Origin: JBDZUZ01 sp040255445
Lineage (GTDB): Bacteria; Planctomycetota; Phycisphaerae; Phycisphaerales; UBA1924
Direction: 5' to 3'
Length of the DNA stretch: 44,184 bases
Assembly: GCA_040255445.1 (NCBI GenBank)
Contig: JBDZUZ010000013.1
Span: 1-44,184 of the forward strand
Part shown: positions 32,231-39,286 of the stretch, in pieces
How positions within the stretch are numbered: position 1 is the first letter of the stretch
Layout of the letters: each line of letters begins with the position of its first letter
The notes under the pieces: model-generated
Told to the model about the DNA's origin: nothing
Databases searched by the model: none
Seen by the model: only the letters and a program-made list of their open reading frames with translations
Position numbers and translations under genes: made by a program

Positions 32231-34411
32231 TCACAGCTTCGCCCGCCCCTGCAGCAGCTTCTCGAGCCGGTCGGTCCACTGCGCGAGCAGCGGCTTGTCG
32301 GGCAGCGAGAACCGCAGGTACACCCGCTCCCCGGGCTCGCCCGGCAGCGCGGTCGACGATGCTTCACCGTCGGCCGCGAGCGCGAGGAAGTGCCCCTCGA
32401 AGAGCGGCGTCTTCGCCGTCAGGCCGGTCTGGTCCTGCATGTCGGTCTCGATCCCGCCGCCGCCGCCGTAGCCGAGCGCTGCGTGCGGCAGCTCGCGCCG
32501 ACCCGCGGCGATGATGCGCTGCGTCCGCGCTGTCACGGTCTCGTGACGCGACGACGCCAGCTTCATCTCCACCTCGTACGCCTCAGGCGACAGGCCGAAG
32601 AGCCAGCTCGCCTCGGTCTGCGTCAGCGTCGCCGTCACACGCAGGTGCTCATCATCGACCACCTCGCACACCGGCGTCCCCTCGCGGAGGAGCGCGCCCA
32701 CCATCAGCTGCGGGTCGTTGCCCACGATCACGCCCGCGTGCGGCGCGGTGATGTGCAGCCGGCGCTCGCGGTCCTCGAGGTTCGCCACCTGCCGCTCGAG
32801 CATCGCGATGTACTGCCGGGCGACCTGCGCTTCGGCCGCATCGCGGCTGGTCGCCTGCACCTCGCGGCTGCGGGCCTCGAGCAGCTGCGCCCGCGACAGC
32901 CGCAGCTGCGCTGTCAGATACGGGCTCTCGAGCACGGCGATCGTCTCGCCCGCCTCGACATGATCGCCCGGACGCTTCTTCGCCTCGATCACGAACCCAT
33001 CGGTCCCGGCGTACACGCCCGACCGCTCCATCGATTCGACGATGCCCACCGCCCGACGCCGGTCCGGCGCGGGGATCACTCCCACAGAGACCACGATCAG
33101 GGCGATCAGCGCCAGGCTCGTCGCAATCGCCCGCGGCCGGAAGTCCGCCAGCAGCGGGCTCGACGCCAGCCAGTGCACGAACGAGCCCACCGGCATCACG
33201 AACCACATCGCCGCGGTCCAGATCGCCAGGAGCAGGCCGATCGCGAAGAGCTTGCCCATCACGAACAGCGTGATCGAGAAGAAGAGGAAGATCCGGTACG
33301 CCGCCGCGGCGATGCCGTAGACCACCAGGATCCACGCCTCGCTCACGCTCCCCGTCGGCGGGATCGGGTTCTTCACGCGGTACAGGTGCTTCTGCGCCAG
33401 GTACTTGAGCATCGAGAACGACCGCTGCTGAAGATTCGGAATCTCCAGCAGATCGCTCAGGATGTAGTACCCGTCGAACCGCATCAACGGGTTCGCGTTG
33501 AAGAGCACGGTAGAGATGCTCGCGGTGAGCATCAGGTTGTAGGCGAGCTGCTTGACGAGGCTCTCGTTGGCGGCGTTGAGCCAGATGAACGCGGCGACCG
33601 ATGCGAGCGCGAGCTCGAAGATCATGCCGCCCGCGCCCACCGCCATCCGCCGCCACTTGCTGCCAAAGCCCCACGCCGCGGAAGCATCGACATACGGCGC
33701 AGGCACGAGCACCAGCATCATCGCGCCGAACTCGGGCACCTGTCCGCCGAACCGCTTGGTGATGACACCGTGCCCGGTCTCGTGCACCAGCTTGGCGAGC
33801 ACGAACATCGCCATGATCGCGGGCCAGTTGCTGGGCGCGATCGCCGAATCAAAGCCCGTGACCAGCGCTTCCCATTCCGGCACCAGCGCGGCGATCGCCG
33901 CGATCATGAGGATGAACCACAGCCCCAGCCCGATCTTCCCGATCAGCGGCCGAAGGATCGGCTCGATCCACGCCAATATCCGGTCCGGATTGAAGAGCCG
34001 GACCTTGAAATACATGATGCCGATCGCCTGGGACCGGAGTTTCTTGGCCTTCCGCTCGCGGCCCCGTCGCAGGAACTGCTCGGTCTCGGGGGCGATGTCC
34101 CCCGCGAGCAGGTTCGACTGGTAGAGCTGCGAGAGCAGCTGCAGCACCTCGTTCTGCGTGAGCGCTTCATCGCCGTGCCGCGTGAGGCCCAGCCGCCAGA
34201 TCTCCTCGACCGTCCGCGTGCCGTCAAAGAGCCCCACGAACTCGTGCCCCACCGGGCTGAGCCGGAAGAAGCCGTTCGAGGAGGGGTCGTGGACAACATG
34301 CCAGCGCCGGCCGCGGTAATGCTGCCGCGTGATCTGCACGTGCGGACGCAGCCGCGGGCGCAGCTGCCGCACACGGTGCCAGAAGGGCGAGAATGTGGAA
34401 CGTTCGCTCAT
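32231..34411 (-). CDS. PqqD-like / M50 site-2 protease / HlyD adaptor fusion
   Basis: A 726-residue membrane protein joining three modules. Residues about 30-105 resemble PqqD (YRGRRWHVVHDPSSNGFFRL, then VGLFDGTRTVEEIWRL and LLSQLYQSNLL), a fold that can act as a peptide-recognition element. The M50 part has zinc motif HETGH at 210-214 in AMFVLAKLVHETGHGVITKR and the second S2P motif NANPLMRFDGYY at 305-316, with about eight helices. From residue 452 a HlyD/RND-adaptor barrel-sandwich and coiled coil follow (GFVIEAKKRPGDHVEAGETI, ... RLHITAPHAGVIVG). This is the architecture of peptide zinc metalloproteases near some peptide-export systems. ATG 34411 lacks a Shine-Dalgarno. It lies between the GAF-HlyD and SecA-like genes in one direction. 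Confidence 0.9.
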   Translation of the reverse strand: MSERSTFSPFWHRVRQLRPRLRPHVQITRQHYRGRRWHVVHDPSSNGFFRLSPVGHEFVGLFDGTRTVEEIWRLGLTRHGDEALTQNEVLQLLSQLYQSNLLAGDIAPETEQFLRRGRERKAKKLRSQAIGIMYFKVRLFNPDRILAWIEPILRPLIGKIGLGLWFILMIAAIAALVPEWEALVTGFDSAIAPSNWPAIMAMFVLAKLVHETGHGVITKRFGGQVPEFGAMMLVLVPAPYVDASAAWGFGSKWRRMAVGAGGMIFELALASVAAFIWLNAANESLVKQLAYNLMLTASISTVLFNANPLMRFDGYYILSDLLEIPNLQQRSFSMLKYLAQKHLYRVKNPIPPTGSVSEAWILVVYGIAAAAYRIFLFFSITLFVMGKLFAIGLLLAIWTAAMWFVMPVGSFVHWLASSPLLADFRPRAIATSLALIALIVVSVGVIPAPDRRRAVGIVESMERSGVYAGTDGFVIEAKKRPGDHVEAGETIAVLESPYLTAQLRLSRAQLLEARSREVQATSRDAAEAQVARQYIAMLERQVANLEDRERRLHITAPHAGVIVGNDPQLMVGALLREGTPVCEVVDDEHLRVTATLTQTEASWLFGLSPEAYEVEMKLASSRHETVTARTQRIIAAGRRELPHAALGYGGGGGIETDMQDQTGLTAKTPLFEGHFLALAADGEASSTALPGEPGERVYLRFSLPDKPLLAQWTDRLEKLLQGRAKL

Positions 34412-34452
34412 CGCAGTTGTATCTGATCAGACGTGTCTGCCCGCGGCTGGCC

Positions 34453-36492
34453 TCACCACCACAGCCAGATCCGCAACTGGTCCGCGATCCGCCGCGTCCC
34501 GATCCACACCAGCGGCTTGGTCTCGCCGTTGAACTTCGCCCGGCCTTCCATGCCCGGCTTGAACCACGCCGGCGCTTCATCGGTCAGCCGGCCGTACACC
34601 TCGAAGGCGTTCTGTCCCTCATCCGCCCGCGAGAGCGGCACGATGCGGTCAACGACGAACGGCGCCTTGAACGACGGGTTGCTCTTCGGGCTCAACTCGC
34701 CGGTCTGCCCCTCGCTGATCATCGCGATGTCGCTGTCCTCGACCTTCGCTACCACGATCGTCGACGACAGGTCCGCGATCTCGAAGAGCTTGTCGCCCAG
34801 CTTGAGCTGCGAACCGATCTTGTCCTTGAGGTCGCCGGTAATGATCGTGCCCGTCATCGGCGCGGCGATCGTCGCCCGCTCGATCTGGTGCGCGAGCAGG
34901 TCATGCTTCGACCGCGCCTGCTCGGCCCGGGCCGAGGCCTGCTGCGCCGCGGCAAGGTTGCCCCGCTTGAGCTCCTCATCCGCCTGCGTCTCGAACTGCA
35001 CGATCTGGCTGCGGGCCTCGAGCTGCTGCAGCTTGAGCTCGGTCGTGTCCAGCTCGACCATCAGGTCGCCCTGCGCCACCTTCCGCCCCGCCTCGATCTC
35101 CTCGCCCAGGCTCGCGACGATGCCATCAAACGGAGCCGCGATCGTCCGTCGCTCGAAGGGCTGCAGCTCCATCGGCGCGCCGATGCGGTACGGCGTCCGG
35201 ATCACAAACACCGCGATCGTCGCCAGCATTACGATCACGCCCACCAGCTTCCACACCGTGTGCTTCGGGCCCACCGCCCACGCCCCGGCGCGCACGAGCG
35301 AGTCCCACGCCCGCAGCGGCAGCGCGCGGTCATCGCTGTGCCGCACCGCCAGCACCGGCGCGAGCAGGTCGAGAGCCGACTGCATCAGCTCGATCAGCCC
35401 CAGCTCGAACCGCGTGCCCCGCCCCGACTCGATCGTCACCACACCCACGATCTTCTCGCCGCGCGGATCGCCGATCCGCAGCGGGAAGCTCGCCACCGTC
35501 AGCCGCGCATCGGTCGCCGCGAGTTCGCGGTGCGCCTGCGTCACCGCCTGCAACAACACCACATCCGCGCCCTCGCCCTCCGCCGGCGGCGGCGGATACA
35601 GCACCGTCTGCTCTTGATCGAGGCTTTCCTCCATCGCGTGCTCGAGCTTCTGCACCATCGCCAGGCGACGGTCGATCTGCTCGGTATCGCTCAGCGCGAT
35701 CATCTTCACGCTCTTGCGGCCGGTATCACCCGTCGGCGATCGCGACACCCGTCCGCCCGTCCCCGGCCCCTCGACCCAGCCGATCGCCACGCGATCGACC
35801 GACAACTGCCGGCACAGGTCGTTAGCGAGCTGGATGCAGCAACCCTTGAACCCTTCCGTCGCGTTGATCGACGCGATCAGCCGCGTCGCCAGATCGAGCG
35901 CGGCCGTCGTCTGCCGCATCCGCCGCAGCGACTGGTTCGCCGCGTGCCCGTGGATGTACCCCGCGCAGATCTCCAGGATCGCCAGCGTCGTCTGCACCGC
36001 CTGCCGCGACCGCGGCTCGAGCAGCAGCGTCACCACGCCCACCACCGGCCCCAGGCTCTGATCCCCCTGACCCCCCGCCGTCACCGGCACCGCGATCACA
36101 TAGCCGCGGCCGCCGCCGGCGTCGTACATCATCTCGTTGTCGAGCGAGAACACCTGCGGCTGCCGGCTCGACGCCGCGGACCGCGCTGCCGCGCGCACAT
36201 CACCGAGCTGATCGATCCGGCCATCATCCAGCCCCCGCGGCGAGCCGAGCTCCGCGATCGGGTCCGAACCCTCCGCGTAGGGCCACGACAGCTGCGCCTT
36301 CGGCTCCGCGCCCGCGGGCCCGTCCTCGCGCACGCCGGCCGTCCGCCAGAAGACCGCCTGCCGCGCGCTGCTCACCTGCCCGAGCACCGCTGTCAGCCGC
36401 GCGAGAAACACGCGATCGTCCGCGGCGGGGGCCGAAAGCTCGGCCACCACACGCTGCCAACCCGGAGTCCGCAGATTCGAGAGATCGATCAC
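34453..36492 (-). CDS. GAF-domain / transmembrane / HlyD-like adaptor protein
   Basis: A 679-residue protein with an unusual order. The N-terminal cytoplasmic half contains one or two GAF-like domains (about 20-180 with GYVIAVPVTAGG and VVGVVTLLLEP; about 185-385 with LANDLCRQLSVDRVAIGWVEG and LTVASFPLRIGDPRGEKIVG). One helix follows (about 413-431, TVWKLVGVIVMLATIAVFVI). The periplasmic HlyD/biotinyl-lipoyl part has IAAPFDGIVASLGEEIEAGR, a coiled coil LKLQQLEARSQIVQFETQAD, and ATIAAPMTGTIITGDLKDKI. This would let a cytosolic signal reach an adaptor. The start is ATG 36492, with AAGGA about a dozen bases upstream. It ends 41 bp before the M50 fusion gene. Confidence 0.87.
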   Translation of the reverse strand: MIDLSNLRTPGWQRVVAELSAPAADDRVFLARLTAVLGQVSSARQAVFWRTAGVREDGPAGAEPKAQLSWPYAEGSDPIAELGSPRGLDDGRIDQLGDVRAAARSAASSRQPQVFSLDNEMMYDAGGGRGYVIAVPVTAGGQGDQSLGPVVGVVTLLLEPRSRQAVQTTLAILEICAGYIHGHAANQSLRRMRQTTAALDLATRLIASINATEGFKGCCIQLANDLCRQLSVDRVAIGWVEGPGTGGRVSRSPTGDTGRKSVKMIALSDTEQIDRRLAMVQKLEHAMEESLDQEQTVLYPPPPAEGEGADVVLLQAVTQAHRELAATDARLTVASFPLRIGDPRGEKIVGVVTIESGRGTRFELGLIELMQSALDLLAPVLAVRHSDDRALPLRAWDSLVRAGAWAVGPKHTVWKLVGVIVMLATIAVFVIRTPYRIGAPMELQPFERRTIAAPFDGIVASLGEEIEAGRKVAQGDLMVELDTTELKLQQLEARSQIVQFETQADEELKRGNLAAAQQASARAEQARSKHDLLAHQIERATIAAPMTGTIITGDLKDKIGSQLKLGDKLFEIADLSSTIVVAKVEDSDIAMISEGQTGELSPKSNPSFKAPFVVDRIVPLSRADEGQNAFEVYGRLTDEAPAWFKPGMEGRAKFNGETKPLVWIGTRRIADQLRIWLWW

Positions 36493-36550
36493 TTCAGGAT
36501 TCCTTCGGACACGCCGCTCCCTCGCTCAAAGGCGAGCCGGCCACCCATCC

Positions 36551-36582
36551 ACCGCCCACGTTGCAAACCGCCCGCGTTGCAA
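36551..36582. repeat. Two tandem 16-bp repeats between the HlyD genes
   Basis: ACCGCCCACGTTGCAA (36551-36566) is followed directly by ACCGCCCGCGTTGCAA (36567-36582), identical except for one base. They lie in the 114-bp gap between the secreted HlyD-like gene and the GAF-HlyD gene. The period is 1.5 helical turns, so two copies would face opposite sides of the helix. Regulatory binding sites are possible but unproven. Confidence 0.6.
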
Positions 36583-36606
36583 CACGATGCGCGAGCCCCG
36601 CCCCGC

Positions 36607-37602
36607 TTACTCCCGCCGCGTCGCCGTCGTCTCGCCCGTGTCGTTCCGCAGCAGGCTCAACCGCTGCGCCACCGCATCTTCCGGAGCACTGAACCGCACC
36701 CAAGCGGAATCGCCCGCGATCAGCCGGTCGGGACCCTCGGGGTTCTTGAGTTCGACACGGATCCGCCGCGTCCGGCTCGCCGGGTCGGCCGAGGGCGCTA
36801 CCTCGATCACGGTGCCCTTCGCCAGCCGGCCCGTGCCCGCCAAGTCCAGGAGGATCCACGCCTCATCGCCGTTCTTGAGCTTCAGCGTGGTCGGATCATC
36901 CATCGGCGCGGGCACATCGATCCACAGCGTGTCGACGTTGATTACCCGCAGCACCTTGTCCTGCTCAGAAACCGACTGGCCCACATCGACCATCACCAGG
37001 TCGACCGTGCCGTCGAAGGGCGCCTTCAGATAGAACTTGTCGACGCGGGCCTCGCGCACGCGGAGCCCCACCGACTCCTGCCGCTGCTGCAGCACCGCGT
37101 TCTTCCAATCCAGCTCGCGCAGCTCGGCGGTCAGCTTGGCCCGGTCGACCTCCTGCACCGATGCTCCGCCCTTGCTGCGGGCATCGACCAGGTTGTCGTA
37201 CTCGACGACGGCGTACTCCCACGCCTTCTTGGCCTGCTGCACCGGCAGGTCCGTCTCGGCCCGCAGCCGCTGCAGCTCGAGCATCTGCACATCCTCGGAG
37301 TCATCGCCGCGGACGAGCATCTGCCCCTCCGTGACCTGCTGACCGCCGCGGACCAAGACCTCGCTGATCCGGGTCGGGAGCGCGAAGCCCATGACCGAAT
37401 CGTGGCTCGGGCGCGTGATCGCCTTGTAGCCGTTGAAGTTGCGGATCAGGGAGGTGTCGATCTGCTTGCGCGTGACTTCAGTCGACCCAGTCGCCGGCTG
37501 GGCCATCGCGGGCGCCGCCACGCCGGCCAGACCACACAGAACAAGACCCAACCAAGGCGCGGCGACCCTGGCCGCAGCGCGCGAGTTCAACAGTTCCTTC
37601 AT
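36607..37602 (-). CDS. Secreted HlyD/RND-type periplasmic adaptor
   Basis: A 331-residue periplasmic adaptor. The signal peptide ends AAPAMA before QPATGS. The adaptor pattern follows: VMGFALPTRISEVLVRGGQQ and VTEGQMLVRGDDSEDVQMLE form the first half of the lipoyl-like domain, with a coiled-coil hairpin (LQRLRAETDLPVQQAKKAWE ... LTAELRELDWKNAVLQQRQE). The second half is DKFYLKAPFDGTVDLVMVDV, then a beta-barrel with DTLWIDVPAPMDD. No lipobox or TM helix apart from the signal was seen. I chose ATG 37602, where the signal peptide starts; a -10-like TATACT lies just upstream. It appears to be the first gene of the adaptor/M50/SecA-like group, though a gap of 114 bp follows. Confidence 0.87.
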   Translation of the reverse strand: MKELLNSRAAARVAAPWLGLVLCGLAGVAAPAMAQPATGSTEVTRKQIDTSLIRNFNGYKAITRPSHDSVMGFALPTRISEVLVRGGQQVTEGQMLVRGDDSEDVQMLELQRLRAETDLPVQQAKKAWEYAVVEYDNLVDARSKGGASVQEVDRAKLTAELRELDWKNAVLQQRQESVGLRVREARVDKFYLKAPFDGTVDLVMVDVGQSVSEQDKVLRVINVDTLWIDVPAPMDDPTTLKLKNGDEAWILLDLAGTGRLAKGTVIEVAPSADPASRTRRIRVELKNPEGPDRLIAGDSAWVRFSAPEDAVAQRLSLLRNDTGETTATRRE

Positions 37603-37613
37603 GGGCAAGTATA
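37601..37613 (-). promoter_or_regulatory. Possible leaderless promoter of the secreted HlyD-like gene
   Basis: TATACT on the minus strand occupies 37613-37608. A start of transcription about seven bases on would fall at the A of ATG 37602, giving a leaderless mRNA; consistently, no Shine-Dalgarno is visible. No good -35 hexamer was found. Confidence 0.4.
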
Positions 37614-37838
37614 CGATCAGAGCCCGTCCGGCTGTTTCCCGCAATACACACCCGCGGCCCCAATCTGGGCCATCTACCCGGGGGGTGAAACCGGACCACG
37701 GCCGCCCGCCGGTACGCGGCCGGGCCGCCGCCCCCCTCCCCCCCCGCGGCTCGCCGGGGGACCCATCACCGCCTCAACCGCCTATCCCCAAACCACCTAT
37801 CGTTCATGCCCGGAAGTACCCGGCTGGAGAAGTTCGCC

Positions 37839-39026
37839 GTGCCCAACGCTGCTGCCCCCCACTCGGCCGCCCGTTCGTCGTCCGCCCTCGCCCTGAACGG
37901 CGGCACGCCCGTCTCCGCCAAGGCCGTCCCCTTCATGTCGACCGCCCTGACCGAGGCCGATATCGCCGCGGTCACCGCCGTCCTCAAGACCGGCATGCTC
38001 CGACAGGCCTCCAGGTGCGCCGAGCTCGAAGACCGCTGGTCCAAACTGACCGATGCGAAGCACTCGATGACCTGCGCCAACGGCACCTGCGCCCTGCAGC
38101 TCGCCTACGAGCCTTTGTTTGAACCCGGCGATGAGGTCCTCGTCCCCGCCTGGAGCTACATCGCCACCGTCTCGATGGTCGTCGCCCGCGGCGGCGTCCC
38201 CGTCTTTGTCGAGGCCGACCCCGAGACCTTCCAGATCGATGTCGCCGACCTGGCCCGCAAGGTCACCGGCAAGACCACCGCCATCGCCGCGACGCACCTC
38301 TACGGCTGCCCCGTCGATATCGACGGCGTCCAGAAGGTCGCCGCCAAGCACGGCCTCAAGGTGATCTACGACGCCGCGCAGGCGCACCTGTCGCGCTGGA
38401 AGGGCAAGGGCATCGGCGCCTTCGGCGATGCGGTGACCTATTCGCTCTACGCGACCAAGAACCTCGCCACCGGCGAGGGCGGCCTGATCACCTGCAACGA
38501 CGACACCCTCGCCCGCGACATCAAGCTCCTCCGCTCGCACGGCGAGACCGACAAGTACCTCCACGAGCGCGTCGGTTACAACTACCGCATGAACGACCTG
38601 ACGGGCGCCCTGGGCTGCTCGCGGCTCGACCGCCTGCAGGACCAGACCGACAAGCGCCGCGCCGCTGCGGCCCGCTACGACAGCATCCTCGCAGAGATCG
38701 ATGCGATCGCCACGCCCGTCACCACCCCAGGCGCGGAGCCCGTCTACCACCTCTACACCTGCAAGCTCGACCTGAGCAAGGTGACCTGCACCCGCGACGA
38801 GTTCTGCAAGGCACTGGGCGCTGAGGGCGTCCCCACCGCGACCCACTACCCCCGCTCACTCCCCCACCAGCCCGCGCTCAAGAAGTACGCGAAGAACGAC
38901 ACGCCCGTGGCCGACGGCCTCAGCGCTGTGGTCTTCAGCCTCCCGATGCACCACGACCTGACCGACGATCACTTCCGCATCGTGGGCGAAGCGCTGCACA
39001 AGGTGACCGAGGCCTACCGGGCGTAA
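37839..39026 (+). CDS. DegT/DnrJ/EryC1/StrS-family PLP aminotransferase
   Basis: A 395-residue fold-type I PLP enzyme, typically a transaminase making amino-sugar nucleotides from keto-sugar nucleotides. The N-terminal ALNGGTPVSAKAVPF resembles AHBA-synthase/StrS-like members. Motifs are ANGTCALQLAYEPLFEPGDEV, VPAWSYIATVSMVVARGGVP, VIYDAAQAHLSRWKG (PLP-binding aspartate) and YSLYATKNLATGEGG, where Lys207 is the Schiff-base lysine. GYNYRMNDLTGALG is the conserved arginine loop. I chose GTG 37839 with GGAGAAG six bases upstream; ATG 37806 would add eleven residues but lacks a ribosome site. The sugar substrate is not clear. manA lies next, convergent. Confidence 0.9.
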   Translation: MPNAAAPHSAARSSSALALNGGTPVSAKAVPFMSTALTEADIAAVTAVLKTGMLRQASRCAELEDRWSKLTDAKHSMTCANGTCALQLAYEPLFEPGDEVLVPAWSYIATVSMVVARGGVPVFVEADPETFQIDVADLARKVTGKTTAIAATHLYGCPVDIDGVQKVAAKHGLKVIYDAAQAHLSRWKGKGIGAFGDAVTYSLYATKNLATGEGGLITCNDDTLARDIKLLRSHGETDKYLHERVGYNYRMNDLTGALGCSRLDRLQDQTDKRRAAAARYDSILAEIDAIATPVTTPGAEPVYHLYTCKLDLSKVTCTRDEFCKALGAEGVPTATHYPRSLPHQPALKKYAKNDTPVADGLSAVVFSLPMHHDLTDDHFRIVGEALHKVTEAYRA

Positions 39027-39038
39027 GCCCGCCCACCG

Positions 39039-39063
39039 TGGCACCGGCGACCACGCCGGTGCA
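39039..39063. repeat. GTGGCA-type hairpin after the aminotransferase gene
   Basis: GCACCGGCG (39041-39049) pairs perfectly with CGCCGGTGC (39054-39062) around ACCA. The sequence begins GTGGCACCGGC, like the hairpin at 44159-44184 (GTGGCATCGGC) and, on the other strand, that at 5160-5194. Confidence 0.5.
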
Positions 39064-39106
39064 CCAGCGCACCTCGCGCTGAACACTCGAGAACACCAAA
39101 ACCGTG

Positions 39107-39145
39107 CCACAGGCTCGCTGCTCTGAGCGAGCCTGTGGTCGTTTT
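39107..39145 (+). terminator. Probable terminator of the aminotransferase gene
   Basis: CCACAGGCTCGCT (39107-39119) pairs perfectly with AGCGAGCCTGTGG (39126-39138) around a six-base loop. TCG and then TTTT (39142-39145) follow. The stem is long; the T-run is short and displaced by three bases, so this is a likely but not ideal intrinsic terminator. Confidence 0.6.
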
Positions 39146-39179
39146 GCACCAAACACACCTTGCGCACTGCCTTGGGTAC

Positions 39180-39198
39180 CCCCACTCTCCGAGTGGGG
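39180..39198. repeat. Short CCCCAC hairpin repeat, copy 2
   Basis: CCCCACTC, loop TCC, GAGTGGGG: a perfect 8-bp stem preceded by GGGTAC. Same family as the hairpins at 2225 and 39258. Confidence 0.5.
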
Positions 39199-39257
39199 TC
39201 TTGAGCAGTCGACCTGCGACTGACGAGAAAGCGCAATGCCGCGCACTTTCCGTCCCG

Positions 39258-39284
39258 CCCCACACGGAGTGTGGGGCTACCCAA
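39258..39284. repeat. Short CCCCAC hairpin repeat, copy 3
   Basis: CCCCACAC, loop GGA, GTGTGGGG (39258-39276): a perfect 8-bp stem followed by CTACCCAA, the same 3' flank as copy 1. It lies just before the manA stop and might help end manA transcription (minus strand). Confidence 0.5.
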
Positions 39285-39286
39285 AC

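Noticed and set aside
32206..32367. Upstream extension of the SecA-like gene to an ATG at 32367
   Set aside because: It would overlap the M50-HlyD coding region by over 130 bases with a Cys/Arg/Ser-rich translation; ATG 32205 fits the gene boundary.
37603..37838. Search for a precursor peptide gene for the M50/PqqD system in the gap upstream of the first adaptor
   Set aside because: GC-rich sequence with no short frame having a Shine-Dalgarno plus a leader-like or Cys/Gly-rich core; nothing convincing found.
34393..37896. Long plus-strand open frame across the HlyD genes
   Set aside because: It spans several real minus-strand genes and their gaps and has a low-complexity translation; no family resemblance.
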